Assembly (NCBI RefSeq): GCF_030268965.1
Contig: NZ_BSSE01000028.1
Coordinates: forward strand, 1-64,000
Direction: 5' to 3'
DNA from: Microtetraspora sp. NBRC 16547
GTDB taxonomy: Bacteria; Actinomycetota; Actinomycetes; Streptosporangiales; Streptosporangiaceae
Length of the DNA: 64,000 bases
The translations under genes and the position numbers were made by a program. The stretch's first letter is position 1. Every line of letters starts with the position of its first letter. Below, in pieces: positions 38,303 to 46,662 of this stretch. A model generated the notes under the pieces. It had not been told where the DNA came from, ran no database searches, and worked only from the letters and a program-made list of their open reading frames with translations.

Positions 38303-39357
38303 GCGTCCCGGCGGTCCCCGGAGCGATAGCAGCGGATCAGGTGGTGGCCACCGCGAGGAGCATCGCGGCGGTCCAGGACGACGAGGGCGGCGTGCCGTGG
38401 CCGGAGGGCCACATCGACGCGTGGAACCACGTCGAATGCCTGATGGCCATGACCGTGGCCGGACTCCGCGAGGAGGCCCGCCGGGGGTACGACTGGCTCG
38501 TCAGATATCAGCGCGAGGACGGCTCGTGGCCGATGAAGGTGGCCGGCGGCGAAGCGGTCGAGAAGGGCGGCGAGTCCAACCACGCCGCCTACGTCGCCGT
38601 CGGGGTCTGGCACGACCTGCTCGTGACCGGCGACGAGGACTTCGCCGCCTCCATGTGGCCGATGGTCGCCAGAGCGCTCGACTTCGTCGTCGGGTTGCAG
38701 ACCACCCGCGGCGAGATCGTCTGGGAACGCGACGCACAGGGCGCTCCCGCGGCGTACGCGCTGCTCACCGGTTCCGCGTCGATCTATCAGGGGCTGCGCA
38801 GCGGTGTCCTGCTCGGTGAGCGGCTCGGCGATCCGCAGCCCGACTGGGAACTGGCCGCCGACCGGCTCGGACACGTGCTCGCCGCCCACCCCGAGGCGTT
38901 CGCCGACAAGAGCCGTTTCTCGATGGACTGGTACTACCCCGTCCTCGGCGGTGCCGTACGCGGGACCGCGGGCGAAAAGCGCGTCGAGGAGGAGTGGGAC
39001 ACCTTCGTCGTCCCCGGGCTCGGCGTCCGCTGTGTCTCCGACCAGCCCTGGGTGACCGGCGCGGAGTCCTGCGAGTTGGTGCTGACCCTGGACGCGATGG
39101 GCGACCGGGAGCGGGCCCTGCGCGTCTTCGCGGACATGCAGCACCTGCGCCACGAGGACGGCTCGTACTGGACGGGCTGGCAGTTCGTGAACGAGAAGCA
39201 CTTCCCGCACGAGCGCTCCGCCTACACGGCGGCCGCGGTGATCCTCGCGGCCGACGCGCTGTCCGGAGCCACGGCGGGGGCCTCGATCTTCCGCGACGCC
39301 GGCGTGGACGACGTCCGCATCACCGGCGACTGCGGCTGCGAGCACGCCCGCGCCTAG
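38299..39357 (+). CDS. Alpha/alpha-toroid protein (prenyltransferase/squalene-cyclase-like)
   Basis: A 352-aa protein with recurrent helical hairpins and QW-like motifs (QREDGSWPMKV, RHEDGSYWTGWQF), as in terpenoid-cyclase/prenyltransferase toroids. The catalytic DxDD of squalene cyclases is absent. Single aromatic-acidic patches (SMDWYYPVLGG, HIDAWNHVECLMAM) also recall six-hairpin glycosidases. The C-terminus is DVRITGDCGCEHARA, with clustered Cys/His. The ATG overlaps the methyltransferase stop. Annotation as a prenyltransferase would rest on fold only; a glycan- or polyprenyl-binding role is equally possible. Confidence 0.75.
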   Translation: MSVPAVPGAIAADQVVATARSIAAVQDDEGGVPWPEGHIDAWNHVECLMAMTVAGLREEARRGYDWLVRYQREDGSWPMKVAGGEAVEKGGESNHAAYVAVGVWHDLLVTGDEDFAASMWPMVARALDFVVGLQTTRGEIVWERDAQGAPAAYALLTGSASIYQGLRSGVLLGERLGDPQPDWELAADRLGHVLAAHPEAFADKSRFSMDWYYPVLGGAVRGTAGEKRVEEEWDTFVVPGLGVRCVSDQPWVTGAESCELVLTLDAMGDRERALRVFADMQHLRHEDGSYWTGWQFVNEKHFPHERSAYTAAAVILAADALSGATAGASIFRDAGVDDVRITGDCGCEHARA

Positions 39358-39411
39358 ATCCATCGGTGCCCGGAGCGAAGGCTTCGATCGGGGGCTCCGA
39401 CCCAAAGCCGG

Positions 39412-39876
39412 GATACCAGCCCGCTCGTCGCCGGGCCGACCGACGTCCCCATGATCCTCAGCCCATTGGAGGCCGCCGAGGATCCCGAACTCGCCGTCCT
39501 GTCAGTGATCACCCACGCGTACACGCCGGAGGCCCCTGACATCCTGAACGCCCTGCTCACCGCAGTGCACAAGCTCGATCCCCAACGGGGCGCCCTATAC
39601 GCTGACATGGTACGCGCGGCGCTGCCCCTCAAGATCTGGGAGCACCTGGAGAATCTCATGCAGACCGAAACCCGCAAATACCTCAGTGAGTGGGCCCGCA
39701 ACAACGTGGCCGAGGGCATGGCTGAATCGATCTTCGCGGTGCTCTCCGCACGTGGTCTCGACGTACCGGAGGACGTACGCGCCGAGATAAACGCCTGCAC
39801 CGACCTCGCCCAGCTCGACGCGTGGATCCGAGCCGCCGTCACCGTGGAATCGGCACGCGACCTGCTCGACACCTGA
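39412..39876 (+). pseudogene. C-terminal remnant of an Rpn-like (PDDEXK nuclease/transposase) protein
   Basis: From about 39412 the frame reads SPLVAGPTDVPMILSP, EDPELAVLSVITHA, later YLSEWARNNVAEGMAESIF, then VLSARGLDVPEDVRAEI. This corresponds to the C-terminal half of the Rpn family common in actinomycetes (LRPLVLGP, DPELAVLSA, EGMAE.....LEARGL). The N-terminal nuclease half is missing; upstream codons show no similarity. An ATG at 39451 could still start a 141-aa protein. I treat it as decayed. Confidence 0.6.
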
Positions 39877-39925
39877 AACACGACCTGCACCGGCAACCGC
39901 CGGGCCGCCATGACGAACCCAACCG

Positions 39926-39948
39926 CCGGATCGTTCAAGACGATCCGG
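39926..39948 (+). terminator. Hairpin after the Rpn-like remnant
   Basis: CCGGATCGT (39926-39934) pairs with ACGATCCGG (39940-39948), 9 bp with a 5-base loop, 50 bases past the remnant's stop. The following stretch to 40153 has no gene. It includes a GCTCTGACCGCATAGG segment that may be the edge of a lost mobile element. Confidence 0.5.
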
Positions 39949-40153
39949 AGGCGGCGTTTCCGGGGAGCGTTCAGAGGCCAGGCGTCTTGTGGGTGACGGG
40001 GCCTCTGGCTATGGCTAGTGCTCTGACCGCATAGGTTCGCCGGGTCGGTGGTCGCTTCGTTCACCCTGGGAGCGATCTGTGTTTCTGGGTGGCGGTATCA
40101 CGCAGAAGAAAAAGTGGTTGCCCCGGGACCAGAGCTCATGTTGGCTGGGCAGC

Positions 40154-40693
40154 ATGGCTGAACTGCGTACCGATCGCCTCATCATGCGCCGATGGCGTGA
40201 CTCCGACCTTGAACCGTGGGCGGCGATGAATGCCGATCCCGAAGTCCGGGAGCACTTGGGCGACCTGCTTACCCGCGAACAGAGCGATGCCTCCGTGTCG
40301 CAATTTCAGGCGGAGTTCGACCAGCGAGGCTACGGGTGGTGGGCGGTTGAGGTGGAGGCCACGGGCGAGTTCATCGGCTTCGCAGGCTTGGATGAAGTGG
40401 ACGACTACATGCCGTTCACAGGAGTGGAGATCGGCTGGCGGCTCGCCCGCTCGGCCTGGGGCCAGGGCTACGCTACCGAGGCTGCGCTGACAGTCCTGGC
40501 CCACGGCTTTGACGCTCTTGAGCTTCCTGAGATCCTCGCTGTCACAACGGCCACCAACCTTCGTTCCCAGGCGGTGATGCGCCGGATCGGCATGACCCGG
40601 GACCCGGCCGACGACTTCGACGACCCCACCGAGCCCGAAGGGCCGCTGCGTCCGAACGTGCTGTACCGCATCGCCCGTAGTGCGAGGATCTAA
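40154..40693 (+). CDS. GNAT N-acetyltransferase (RimJ/RimL-like)
   Basis: A 179-aa acetyltransferase beginning MAELRTDRLIMRRWRDSDLEP, the usual start of the RimJ/RimL group. The acetyl-CoA loop is seen in WRLARSAWGQGYATEAALTVL, followed by ATNLRSQAVMRRIGM. ATG 40154 is preferred because the upstream in-frame ATG (40079) adds non-homologous residues; the ribosome site is weak for both. The target (protein N-terminus, amino sugar or drug) is unknown. It converges with the second methyltransferase. Confidence 0.8.
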   Translation: MAELRTDRLIMRRWRDSDLEPWAAMNADPEVREHLGDLLTREQSDASVSQFQAEFDQRGYGWWAVEVEATGEFIGFAGLDEVDDYMPFTGVEIGWRLARSAWGQGYATEAALTVLAHGFDALELPEILAVTTATNLRSQAVMRRIGMTRDPADDFDDPTEPEGPLRPNVLYRIARSARI

Positions 40694-40723
40694 CGTTCTC
40701 CGCTGGGGTCGGCGGTCAGAGTG

Positions 40724-41368
40724 CTAGATGCCCGGCCCGGTACGTTCGAGGACGCGCAGGGAGCCCTCGGCACGGACCTCGGTGAAGGCCCCCGAGGCGA
40801 TGGCCCGGAGATAGACGCGGTACGGCGCCTGCCCTCCGTCCGCCGGATCCGGATAGATGTCGTGGAAGACCAGCGCGCCGCCGTCGATCACATGTGGAGC
40901 CCACCCCTCGTAGTCCCTGGTCACCGGCTCCTCGGAGTGCCCGCCGTCGATGAAGAGCAGGGCCAGCGGCGTGTTCCAGTGCCGGGCGACGGTCTCGGAG
41001 GCGCCCACCACGGCGATGACCTCGTCTTCCAGACCGGCGGCGGCGATGGCCCGCCGGAAGAACGGCAGCGAGTCCATCTTCCCGAAGCACGGGTCCATCA
41101 GGGTGGGGTCGTGATGGGCCCAGCCCGGCTGGATCTCCTCCGAGCCGCGGTGGTGGTCCACCGTGAAGACGACCGAGCCCGCCGCCCGGGCGCCTGCTCC
41201 GAGGTAGATCGCCGACTTGCCGCAGTACGTGCCGATCTCGCAGATCGGGCCGCGCGAGCCGTACGCGCGGGCGAGTTCGAAGAGGGCCATGCCCTCCTCC
41301 GGCGGCATGAACCCCTTGGCCCGTTCGGCCGCGTACCGCAGATCCGCGGGCATCGTGACGGTGTTCAC
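40724..41368 (-). CDS. Class I SAM-dependent methyltransferase (Methyltransf_24-like)
   Basis: A 214-aa enzyme with SAM motif I PICEIGTYCGKSAIYLG, VVFTVDHHRGSEE, and LALLFIDGGHSEEPVTRDYEGW. The DGGHS segment is typical of the O-methyltransferase / cephalosporin-hydroxylase-like group and often coordinates a metal. The start is GTG 41368. It lies beyond the remnant and GNAT gene but may belong functionally to the GT4-methyltransferase-toroid set. That link is an inference. Confidence 0.83.
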   Translation of the reverse strand: MNTVTMPADLRYAAERAKGFMPPEEGMALFELARAYGSRGPICEIGTYCGKSAIYLGAGARAAGSVVFTVDHHRGSEEIQPGWAHHDPTLMDPCFGKMDSLPFFRRAIAAAGLEDEVIAVVGASETVARHWNTPLALLFIDGGHSEEPVTRDYEGWAPHVIDGGALVFHDIYPDPADGGQAPYRVYLRAIASGAFTEVRAEGSLRVLERTGPGI

Positions 41369-41448
41369 CGGTCGGTCACCTTCAGCATGGTCGGTCCTTC
41401 TCGTACGGCTGTCGCCTGCAAGGGACGGAGCCTAGCCCACAACAACCC

Positions 41449-41459
41449 GAACAAGGTTC
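41449..41459. promoter_or_regulatory. GAAC-N3-GTTC dyad
   Basis: GAACAAGGTTC, identical to the 11-mer before the thiolase gene (29953). It lies in the 137-base gap between the divergent methyltransferase and PPOX genes, 23 bases from the KstR-consensus site. Confidence 0.4.
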
Positions 41460-41482
41460 CACTGTCCCCTTGTCCGGCATGA

Positions 41483-41496
41483 TGGAACGTGTTCTA
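41483..41496. promoter_or_regulatory. KstR-consensus dyad upstream of PPOX-ferredoxin-ADH genes
   Basis: TGGAACGTGTTCTA fits TnnAACnnGTTnnA completely. It ends 9 bases before the probable GTG of the PPOX gene, close enough to overlap the transcription start. Confidence 0.6.
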
Positions 41497-41505
41497 CTTT
41501 GCAAC

Positions 41506-41979
41506 GTGAACCTGCGCTCCCAGATCGCGATGTCCGACGAGGAGATCGCGGGGCTTCTCGGCGACGCCCGCAAGCTCCAGCTCGGCACCATCAACCCCGA
41601 CGGCACTCCGCACATGGTGACGATGTTCTACGGGCTCGCCGACGGGAAGATCGCGTTCTGGACGTACGGCAAGGCCCAGAAGACACGCAACATCGAACGC
41701 GACTCCCGGGTCACCTGCCTGATCGAGGACGGCGACGAGTACTCCGAGCTGCGCGGCGTCATGCTGTACGGCATGGCCAAGCGCGTCGACGACCCCGCGG
41801 GCGTCCTCGACATCGGGATGGAGGTCACCCGGCGCATGACCCGGATGGACGACGTCGAACCGCTCCGGGCGTACGTCGAGCACACCGGCCGCAAGCGCGT
41901 CGGCTACATCGTCGAGCCGACCCGTGTGGTCTCCTGGGACCACCGAAAGCTCGCCGCCGTCCCGGGACAGAGCTCCTGA
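41506..41979 (+). CDS. PPOX-class (F420- or FMN-dependent) oxidoreductase
   Basis: A 157-aa split-barrel flavoprotein-fold enzyme. It shows LGTINPDGTPHMVTMFYGL, KIAFWTYGKAQKTRNIERDS, and VTCLIEDGDEYSELRGVMLYG, typical of pyridoxamine-oxidase-like proteins that in actinobacteria often use F420. GTG 41506 is chosen; no clear ribosome site precedes it, so the mRNA may be leaderless. An ATG at 41530 is the alternative. It leads a forward group with a ferredoxin and an alcohol dehydrogenase. Substrate and cofactor are not certain. Confidence 0.83.
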   Translation: MNLRSQIAMSDEEIAGLLGDARKLQLGTINPDGTPHMVTMFYGLADGKIAFWTYGKAQKTRNIERDSRVTCLIEDGDEYSELRGVMLYGMAKRVDDPAGVLDIGMEVTRRMTRMDDVEPLRAYVEHTGRKRVGYIVEPTRVVSWDHRKLAAVPGQSS

Positions 41980-42029
41980 AAGCCCATACGAGCTCACCGG
42001 AGAAGCGGCCCCACCCAAGGAGAATCACG

Positions 42030-42224
42030 TTGAAGATCAAGGTCGACGAGCTGGTGTGCGAGGCCAACGCCGTATGCACCGGCCTGGCCCCCGAGGTCTT
42101 CGAGCTCGACGACGACGACCAGCTGCACGTCGTGCTGCCCGAGCCCCCGGCGGAGATGCTCGCCCGCGTACGGCATGCGGTCCGTTCCTGCCCCAAAGCC
42201 GCTCTATCGCTCGAAGACGAGTAA
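42030..42224 (+). CDS. 3Fe-4S ferredoxin (P450 redox-partner type)
   Basis: A 64-aa ferredoxin: KIKVDELVCEANAVCTGLAP carries two cysteines in a C-x5-C spacing and RSCPKAALSLE the last, the pattern of single-cluster 3Fe-4S ferredoxins that feed cytochromes P450. The TTG start at 42030 is supported by AAGGAGA 6 bases upstream. The gene at 33665 encodes the only P450 in the window, about 7 kb away, with a matching KstR-type site. Partnership is plausible but unproven. Confidence 0.88.
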   Translation: MKIKVDELVCEANAVCTGLAPEVFELDDDDQLHVVLPEPPAEMLARVRHAVRSCPKAALSLEDE

Positions 42225-42240
42225 CCCCCCAGGAGGTCAA

Positions 42241-43326
42241 ATGCGCGGAGCTCTGCTGCACGCGGTCGGCGACGACAAGCTCGACATCCGTGACGACTTC
42301 ACGCTGGCTCCGGTCGGCCCCACGGACGTCCGCGTGAGGATCAAGGCGACCGGTGTCTGCCACTCCGACCTGTCGGTGCTCTCCGGCGTGCTGCCGATGC
42401 CGCTTCCCGTGATCCCCGGACACGAGGGCGCGGGAGAGGTCGTCGAGGTCGGCGACCACGTGACCTCCGTCCAGCCGGGCGACCACGTGATCATCAACTG
42501 GACGCCCGCCTGCGGCGACTGCCCGAACTGCGTCGCCGGCCAGCCGCACCTGTGCATGACGTTCGTGATGAAGAGCTTTACGGACGCCCGCTTCCGCTAC
42601 GGCGGTGACACCCCGGCATTCGGCATGGCCGGCTGCGGCACCTGGGCCGAGGAGATCGTCGTCCCGTGGCAGGGGGCGATCAAGGTCGATCCGGACGTGC
42701 CGTACGAGGCCGCCGCGCTGATCGGCTGCGGCATCACCACCGGCGTCGGCGCGGTACTCAACACCGCGAAGGTACGGCCGGGCTCCACCGTCGCGGTCGT
42801 CGGCTGCGGCGGCGTGGGCCTCTCGGTGATCCAGGGCGCCCGGGTGTCCGGGGCGACCACGATCCTCGCGATCGACCCGCTGGAGTCCAAGCACGAGCTG
42901 GCCAAGAAGGTCGGCGCGACGCACGCGATCACGCCCGACCAGCTCATGGACGCCATGGCCACGCTCACCGGCGGCCAGGGCTTCGACTACGGCTTCGAGG
43001 TGGTCGGCAAATCCGCCGCGATCATGACCGCCTGGCAGGCCACGCGCCGCGGCGGCGACGTCGTCATCGTCGGCGCGGGCGCCATGGACGACACGGTGCC
43101 GCTCACCGCGTTCAACCTGCTCTTCGAGGGCAAGAACATCCTCAGCTCGCTCTACGGCGGCTCGGACGTGCGGCGCGACTTCCCGTTCTTCGCCGGCCTC
43201 TACAAGGCGGGCAAGCTCGACCTGGAGAGCATGATCAGCGCCAGGATCAAGCTGTCTGACCTCAACGACGCGGTCACGGCGCTCAAGAACGGCGAGGTCC
43301 TCCGCCAGATCGTCATCATGGACTGA
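42241..43326 (+). CDS. Zn-dependent alcohol dehydrogenase
   Basis: A 361-aa medium-chain dehydrogenase. Catalytic zinc ligands lie in GVCHSDLS and PGHEGAGEVVEVG; the four structural-zinc cysteines are in PACGDCPNCVAGQPHLC. The NAD loop is VVGCGGVGLSVIQGA. It resembles actinobacterial class III-like enzymes (AdhD group), which oxidise long-chain or steroid alcohols and sometimes carry tightly bound cofactor. ATG 42241 has AGGAGG 4 bases upstream. It ends at a strong terminator. With P450 and ferredoxin it could oxidise a hydroxylated side chain to an aldehyde. Confidence 0.92.
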   Translation: MRGALLHAVGDDKLDIRDDFTLAPVGPTDVRVRIKATGVCHSDLSVLSGVLPMPLPVIPGHEGAGEVVEVGDHVTSVQPGDHVIINWTPACGDCPNCVAGQPHLCMTFVMKSFTDARFRYGGDTPAFGMAGCGTWAEEIVVPWQGAIKVDPDVPYEAAALIGCGITTGVGAVLNTAKVRPGSTVAVVGCGGVGLSVIQGARVSGATTILAIDPLESKHELAKKVGATHAITPDQLMDAMATLTGGQGFDYGFEVVGKSAAIMTAWQATRRGGDVVIVGAGAMDDTVPLTAFNLLFEGKNILSSLYGGSDVRRDFPFFAGLYKAGKLDLESMISARIKLSDLNDAVTALKNGEVLRQIVIMD

Positions 43327-43342
43327 GTCCACAAGCAACGGA

Positions 43343-43382
43343 CAGGCCCGCCCAGAGACCGCCGGGGCTCGGGGCGGGCCTG
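43343..43382 (+). terminator. Hairpin terminator after alcohol dehydrogenase
   Basis: CAGGCCCGCCC (43343-43353) pairs with GGGCGGGCCTG (43372-43382), 11 bp, starting 17 bases after the dehydrogenase stop. Confidence 0.85.
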
Positions 43383-43395
43383 GTGGATTCAGGAG

Positions 43396-44301
43396 ATTGG
43401 TCTCAATCCGACCGAGACAGCCGATGCCGTCGACCTGGCTGGAAGTGACGCGGTGGACGCCTATCTCACCAGCGGCGGTCTTCCCGGAATCCTGCGGGCG
43501 TGGCCGCCGGCCACCCCTGCGCTCGACTTCATCCGCGAAGAGTGCGCGGATCCGGCATCCCCTTTGTTCGGCGTTCCTGAATCCGTGCTGCTCTCCGAGT
43601 TTCCGGCACCCGACCAGGCACGCCGGGTGCTCGAAGCGATCGGCAGCGGCGACAGGACCACGGCCACCATCGCAGCGACGGCGGGCGGGCGCGAAGGCCC
43701 GCTGAAATCCGGCTCGCTCTCCCCTCTCCTCCGCAGACTGGCGGAGGAGAAGCAGGTACTGTCCGTAGATCAACCGCTGTCCACCCAGCCAGGCAAACCG
43801 GCTCTGTACCGGGTCGCCGATCACAACCTGCGGATGTACCTGGGCGTCCTGAGGGCCGCCGCGGACCACTCCCGCCGGGGCCGTCCCGACCTGGCCTTCC
43901 GGTTGGTGCAACGACGCTGGGCCAGTCTTCGCGGTCGTGCGGTGAAACCCGTCGTACGCGACGCGCTGACGATCGCCGCCGCGTCCGGCGAGTTGCCGTG
44001 GCCCGAGGTGGAAACCGTGGGCGGCTGGTGGAATCGCCGCTTCGCTCCCGAAGTCGATCTGGTCGGCGCGGACCGCGCCCCGGTGGCCCGCCAGGTCGCC
44101 TTCGTGGGCTCCATCAAGTGGCTGGGTACCCCGTTCGACGCGCATGATCTGGCGACGCTCCGCCGTGACGCGGCGCAGGTGCCCGGATTCGACACGGAGG
44201 CGAGCGGACTCGCTGTGGTTTCGTTGTCGGGCGTGCGGTCCGGCGCGGAAGGCGCCGACCTGGTCTGGGGCGCGGACGATGTCATCGCGGCGTGGCGTTG
44301 A
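43396..44301 (+). pseudogene. Truncated DUF234-type ATPase, C-terminal part only
   Basis: The frame from about 43396 reads EIGLNPTETADAVDLAGSD, then AVDAYLTSGGLPGILRAW, and continues through a winged-helix-like part to FAPEVDLVGAD and AFVGSIKWLGTPFD. These are the C-terminal half of the archaeal-type AAA ATPase/DUF234 family, whose last domain has PDDEXK-like E-x-D and S-x-K residues. The N-terminal ATPase with Walker motifs is missing; similarity stops at the right arm of the dehydrogenase terminator. A GTG at 43453 would give a 282-aa protein, so it may still be translated. Confidence 0.6.
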
Positions 44302-44400
44302 GCCTGCGTGGCAGTCGAGCCCGGGCGGCGGAACTCGTCCCGGAGGACTCCCCCGCCCCGGTTGCTCTGAGCGGCCGCGCCACCAGAACAGGCGACGGGC

Positions 44401-45408
44401 CTAATCCGACGAGAAGGCCGCGTCGAAGGACGCCTCCGGCGGGGTGATGGCGTTCAACCTCCGGATGTACGCCAGGGACTCCGGAGCGCCGGCGAGGCGG
44501 TCCATGCCGGCGTCCTCCCACTCGATCGAGATCGGGCCGTCGTAGCCGATGGCGTTCAGGGCGCGGAAGCACTCCTCCCACGGCACGTCGCCCCGTCCGG
44601 TCGAGACGAAGTCCCAGCCGCGCCGCAGGTCCGCCCAGGGCAGGTGGGACGACAGGCGGCCACGGCGGCCGTCGCCGAGGCGGACCTTCGTGTCCTTGCA
44701 GTCGACATGGTAGATCCGGTCGGCGAAGTCGAGGATGAACCCGGCCGGATCGACCTGCTGCCACACCATGTGCGAGGGGTCCCAGTTCAGCCCGAACGCC
44801 TCGCGGCGGCCGACGGCCTCCAGGGTGCGCACCGTCGTGTGATAGTCGTAGGCGATCTCGCTCGGATGCACCTCGTGTGCGAAGCGCACGCCCACCTCGT
44901 CGAAGACGTCCAGGATCGGGTTCCACCGGTCGGCGAAGTCCTGGTAGCCCGCCTCGATCATCGACGGCGGGACCGGCGGGAACATCGCCACGGTGTGCCA
45001 GATGGACGACCCGGTGAACCCGACCACCGTTTCGACGCCGAGCTTCGCCGCCGCCCTCGCGGTGTCCTTCATCTCCTCGGCCGCGCGCCGCCGTACCTCC
45101 TCGGGGTCTCCGGAACCCCACAGACGCGCGGGCAGGATGGCCTTGTGCCGCTCGTCGATCGGGTGGTCGCAGACGGCCTGCCCGACCAGGTGGTTCGAGA
45201 TGGTCCACACGCCGAGGTTGTGCTTGGCGAGGATCTCGCGTTTGCGGTCCACGTACGTGTCGTCGGAGAGGGCCTTGTCCACCTCGAAGTGGTCGCCCCA
45301 GCAGGCGATCTCCAGGCCGTCGTACCCCCATTCGGCGGCGAGCCGGCACACCTCCTCGAAGGGGAGATCGGCCCACTGCCCGGTGAACAACGTGATCGGT
45401 CGCGTCAT
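44401..45408 (-). CDS. Sugar phosphate isomerase/epimerase (AP-endonuclease-2 TIM barrel)
   Basis: A 335-aa TIM-barrel enzyme. Metal-site residues are visible in [43 protein letters not shown] and [12 protein letters not shown]. Members isomerise or dehydrate keto-sugars and inosose-like compounds. ATG 45408 has GGAGGAG upstream. It is the last gene of the sugar operon, 93 bases after the dehydrogenase, with short degenerate GGGGATGTCA-like repeats between them. The substrate is probably the oxidised product of the Gfo/Idh/MocA enzyme. Confidence 0.88.
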   Translation of the reverse strand: MTRPITLFTGQWADLPFEEVCRLAAEWGYDGLEIACWGDHFEVDKALSDDTYVDRKREILAKHNLGVWTISNHLVGQAVCDHPIDERHKAILPARLWGSGDPEEVRRRAAEEMKDTARAAAKLGVETVVGFTGSSIWHTVAMFPPVPPSMIEAGYQDFADRWNPILDVFDEVGVRFAHEVHPSEIAYDYHTTVRTLEAVGRREAFGLNWDPSHMVWQQVDPAGFILDFADRIYHVDCKDTKVRLGDGRRGRLSSHLPWADLRRGWDFVSTGRGDVPWEECFRALNAIGYDGPISIEWEDAGMDRLAGAPESLAYIRRLNAITPPEASFDAAFSSD

Positions 45409-45501
45409 GTGCGCTCCTCCCGGTACGGGATCTCTGGGGATTTCAGGGAATGTCAGGGGATGTCGGAAGCGGCGGCAGCGGAACGGTTACGTCAGAAGCG
45501 G

Positions 45502-46662
45502 TCACAGCGGCGTCCACCGGGACGCGTTCGCCGCGCTCTCCTCGACGGCCGCCAGGACGCGCTGCACGCGCAGGCCGTCCTCGAACGAGGGTGACGGATC
45601 GGTCCCGGCGGCGACGGCCGCGAGGAAGTCCCGCACCTCGTGCGTGAAGGTGTGCTCGTAGCCCAGGCCGTGGCCCGGAGGCCACCACGCCTCCATGTAC
45701 GGATGACCGGGCTCGGTGACAAGGATCCTTCGGAACCCCGCGTCCGCCTCGGTCTCGTCGTGGAACCACAACTCGTTCATGGCCTCGAAGTCGAACGCCA
45801 GGCTGCCCAGCGAGCCGTTGACCTCCAGGCGGAGGGCGTTCTTGCGTCCGGTGGCGAAGCGGGTGGCCTCGAACGACCCCAGCGCCCCGCCGTCGAACCT
45901 GCCGATGAACAGCGCCGCGTCGTCCACGGTGACCTGTCCCCGCCCGTCCGTACGGCTCCCGCCGGCGAGCCCGCTGGCGCCTTCGGCCAGCGGCCTCTCC
46001 TTGATGAAGGTCTCGGTGAGGGCGGAGACGCCGGTCAACGCCTGGCCGGTGACGAACTGGGCGGTGTCCACGATGTGCGCGCCGATGTCTCCGAGCGCCC
46101 CGGAGCCTGCCTTCTCCTTCCGCAGCCGCCACACCAGGGGAAACTCGGGGTCCACGATCCAGTCCTGGAGGTACTGGGCGCGGACGTGCCGGATCTCTCC
46201 GAGGCGTCCCTCGGCGACGAGCCTCCTGGCCAGCGCGACGGCCGGCACCCGCCGGTAGTTGAAGGCGACCATGCTCCGCACGCCGCGCGCCGCCGCCTTC
46301 GACGCCGCCGCGGCCATGGCCTCCGCCTCCGCCACGGTGTTGGCGAGCGGCTTCTCGCAGAGCACGTGCTTGCCCGCCTCCAGCGCGGCGATCGCGATCT
46401 CCGCGTGAGTGTCCCCGGGCGTGCAGATGTCCACGAGCTGCACGTCGTCCCGCCGGACCAGCTCCCGCCAGTCCGTCTCGACGGCGGCCCAGCCGAGCTC
46501 GGCCGCGGCCGCCCTGGCGCGGTCCTCCGACCGGCCGGAGAGCACCGCCATCGACGGCGCCACCGGCAGGTCGAAGAACGCGGTCACATTCCGCCAGGCC
46601 TGGGAGTGCACGCGCCCCATGAACGCGTAGCCCACCATGCCCACCCCGATCAGCGGCTTCAC
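45502..46662 (-). CDS. Gfo/Idh/MocA-family dehydrogenase
   Basis: A 386-aa NAD(P)-dependent sugar or cyclitol dehydrogenase. The Rossmann start is VGMVGYAFMGRVHSQAW, with CEKPLANTVAEAEAM carrying the conserved lysine of EKP and HIVDTAQFVTG the catalytic-type histidine/aspartate region. The GTG start overlaps the stop of the binding-protein gene (GTGA). It probably oxidises the imported sugar before the isomerase acts. Confidence 0.9.
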   Translation of the reverse strand: MKPLIGVGMVGYAFMGRVHSQAWRNVTAFFDLPVAPSMAVLSGRSEDRARAAAAELGWAAVETDWRELVRRDDVQLVDICTPGDTHAEIAIAALEAGKHVLCEKPLANTVAEAEAMAAAASKAAARGVRSMVAFNYRRVPAVALARRLVAEGRLGEIRHVRAQYLQDWIVDPEFPLVWRLRKEKAGSGALGDIGAHIVDTAQFVTGQALTGVSALTETFIKERPLAEGASGLAGGSRTDGRGQVTVDDAALFIGRFDGGALGSFEATRFATGRKNALRLEVNGSLGSLAFDFEAMNELWFHDETEADAGFRRILVTEPGHPYMEAWWPPGHGLGYEHTFTHEVRDFLAAVAAGTDPSPSFEDGLRVQRVLAAVEESAANASRWTPL

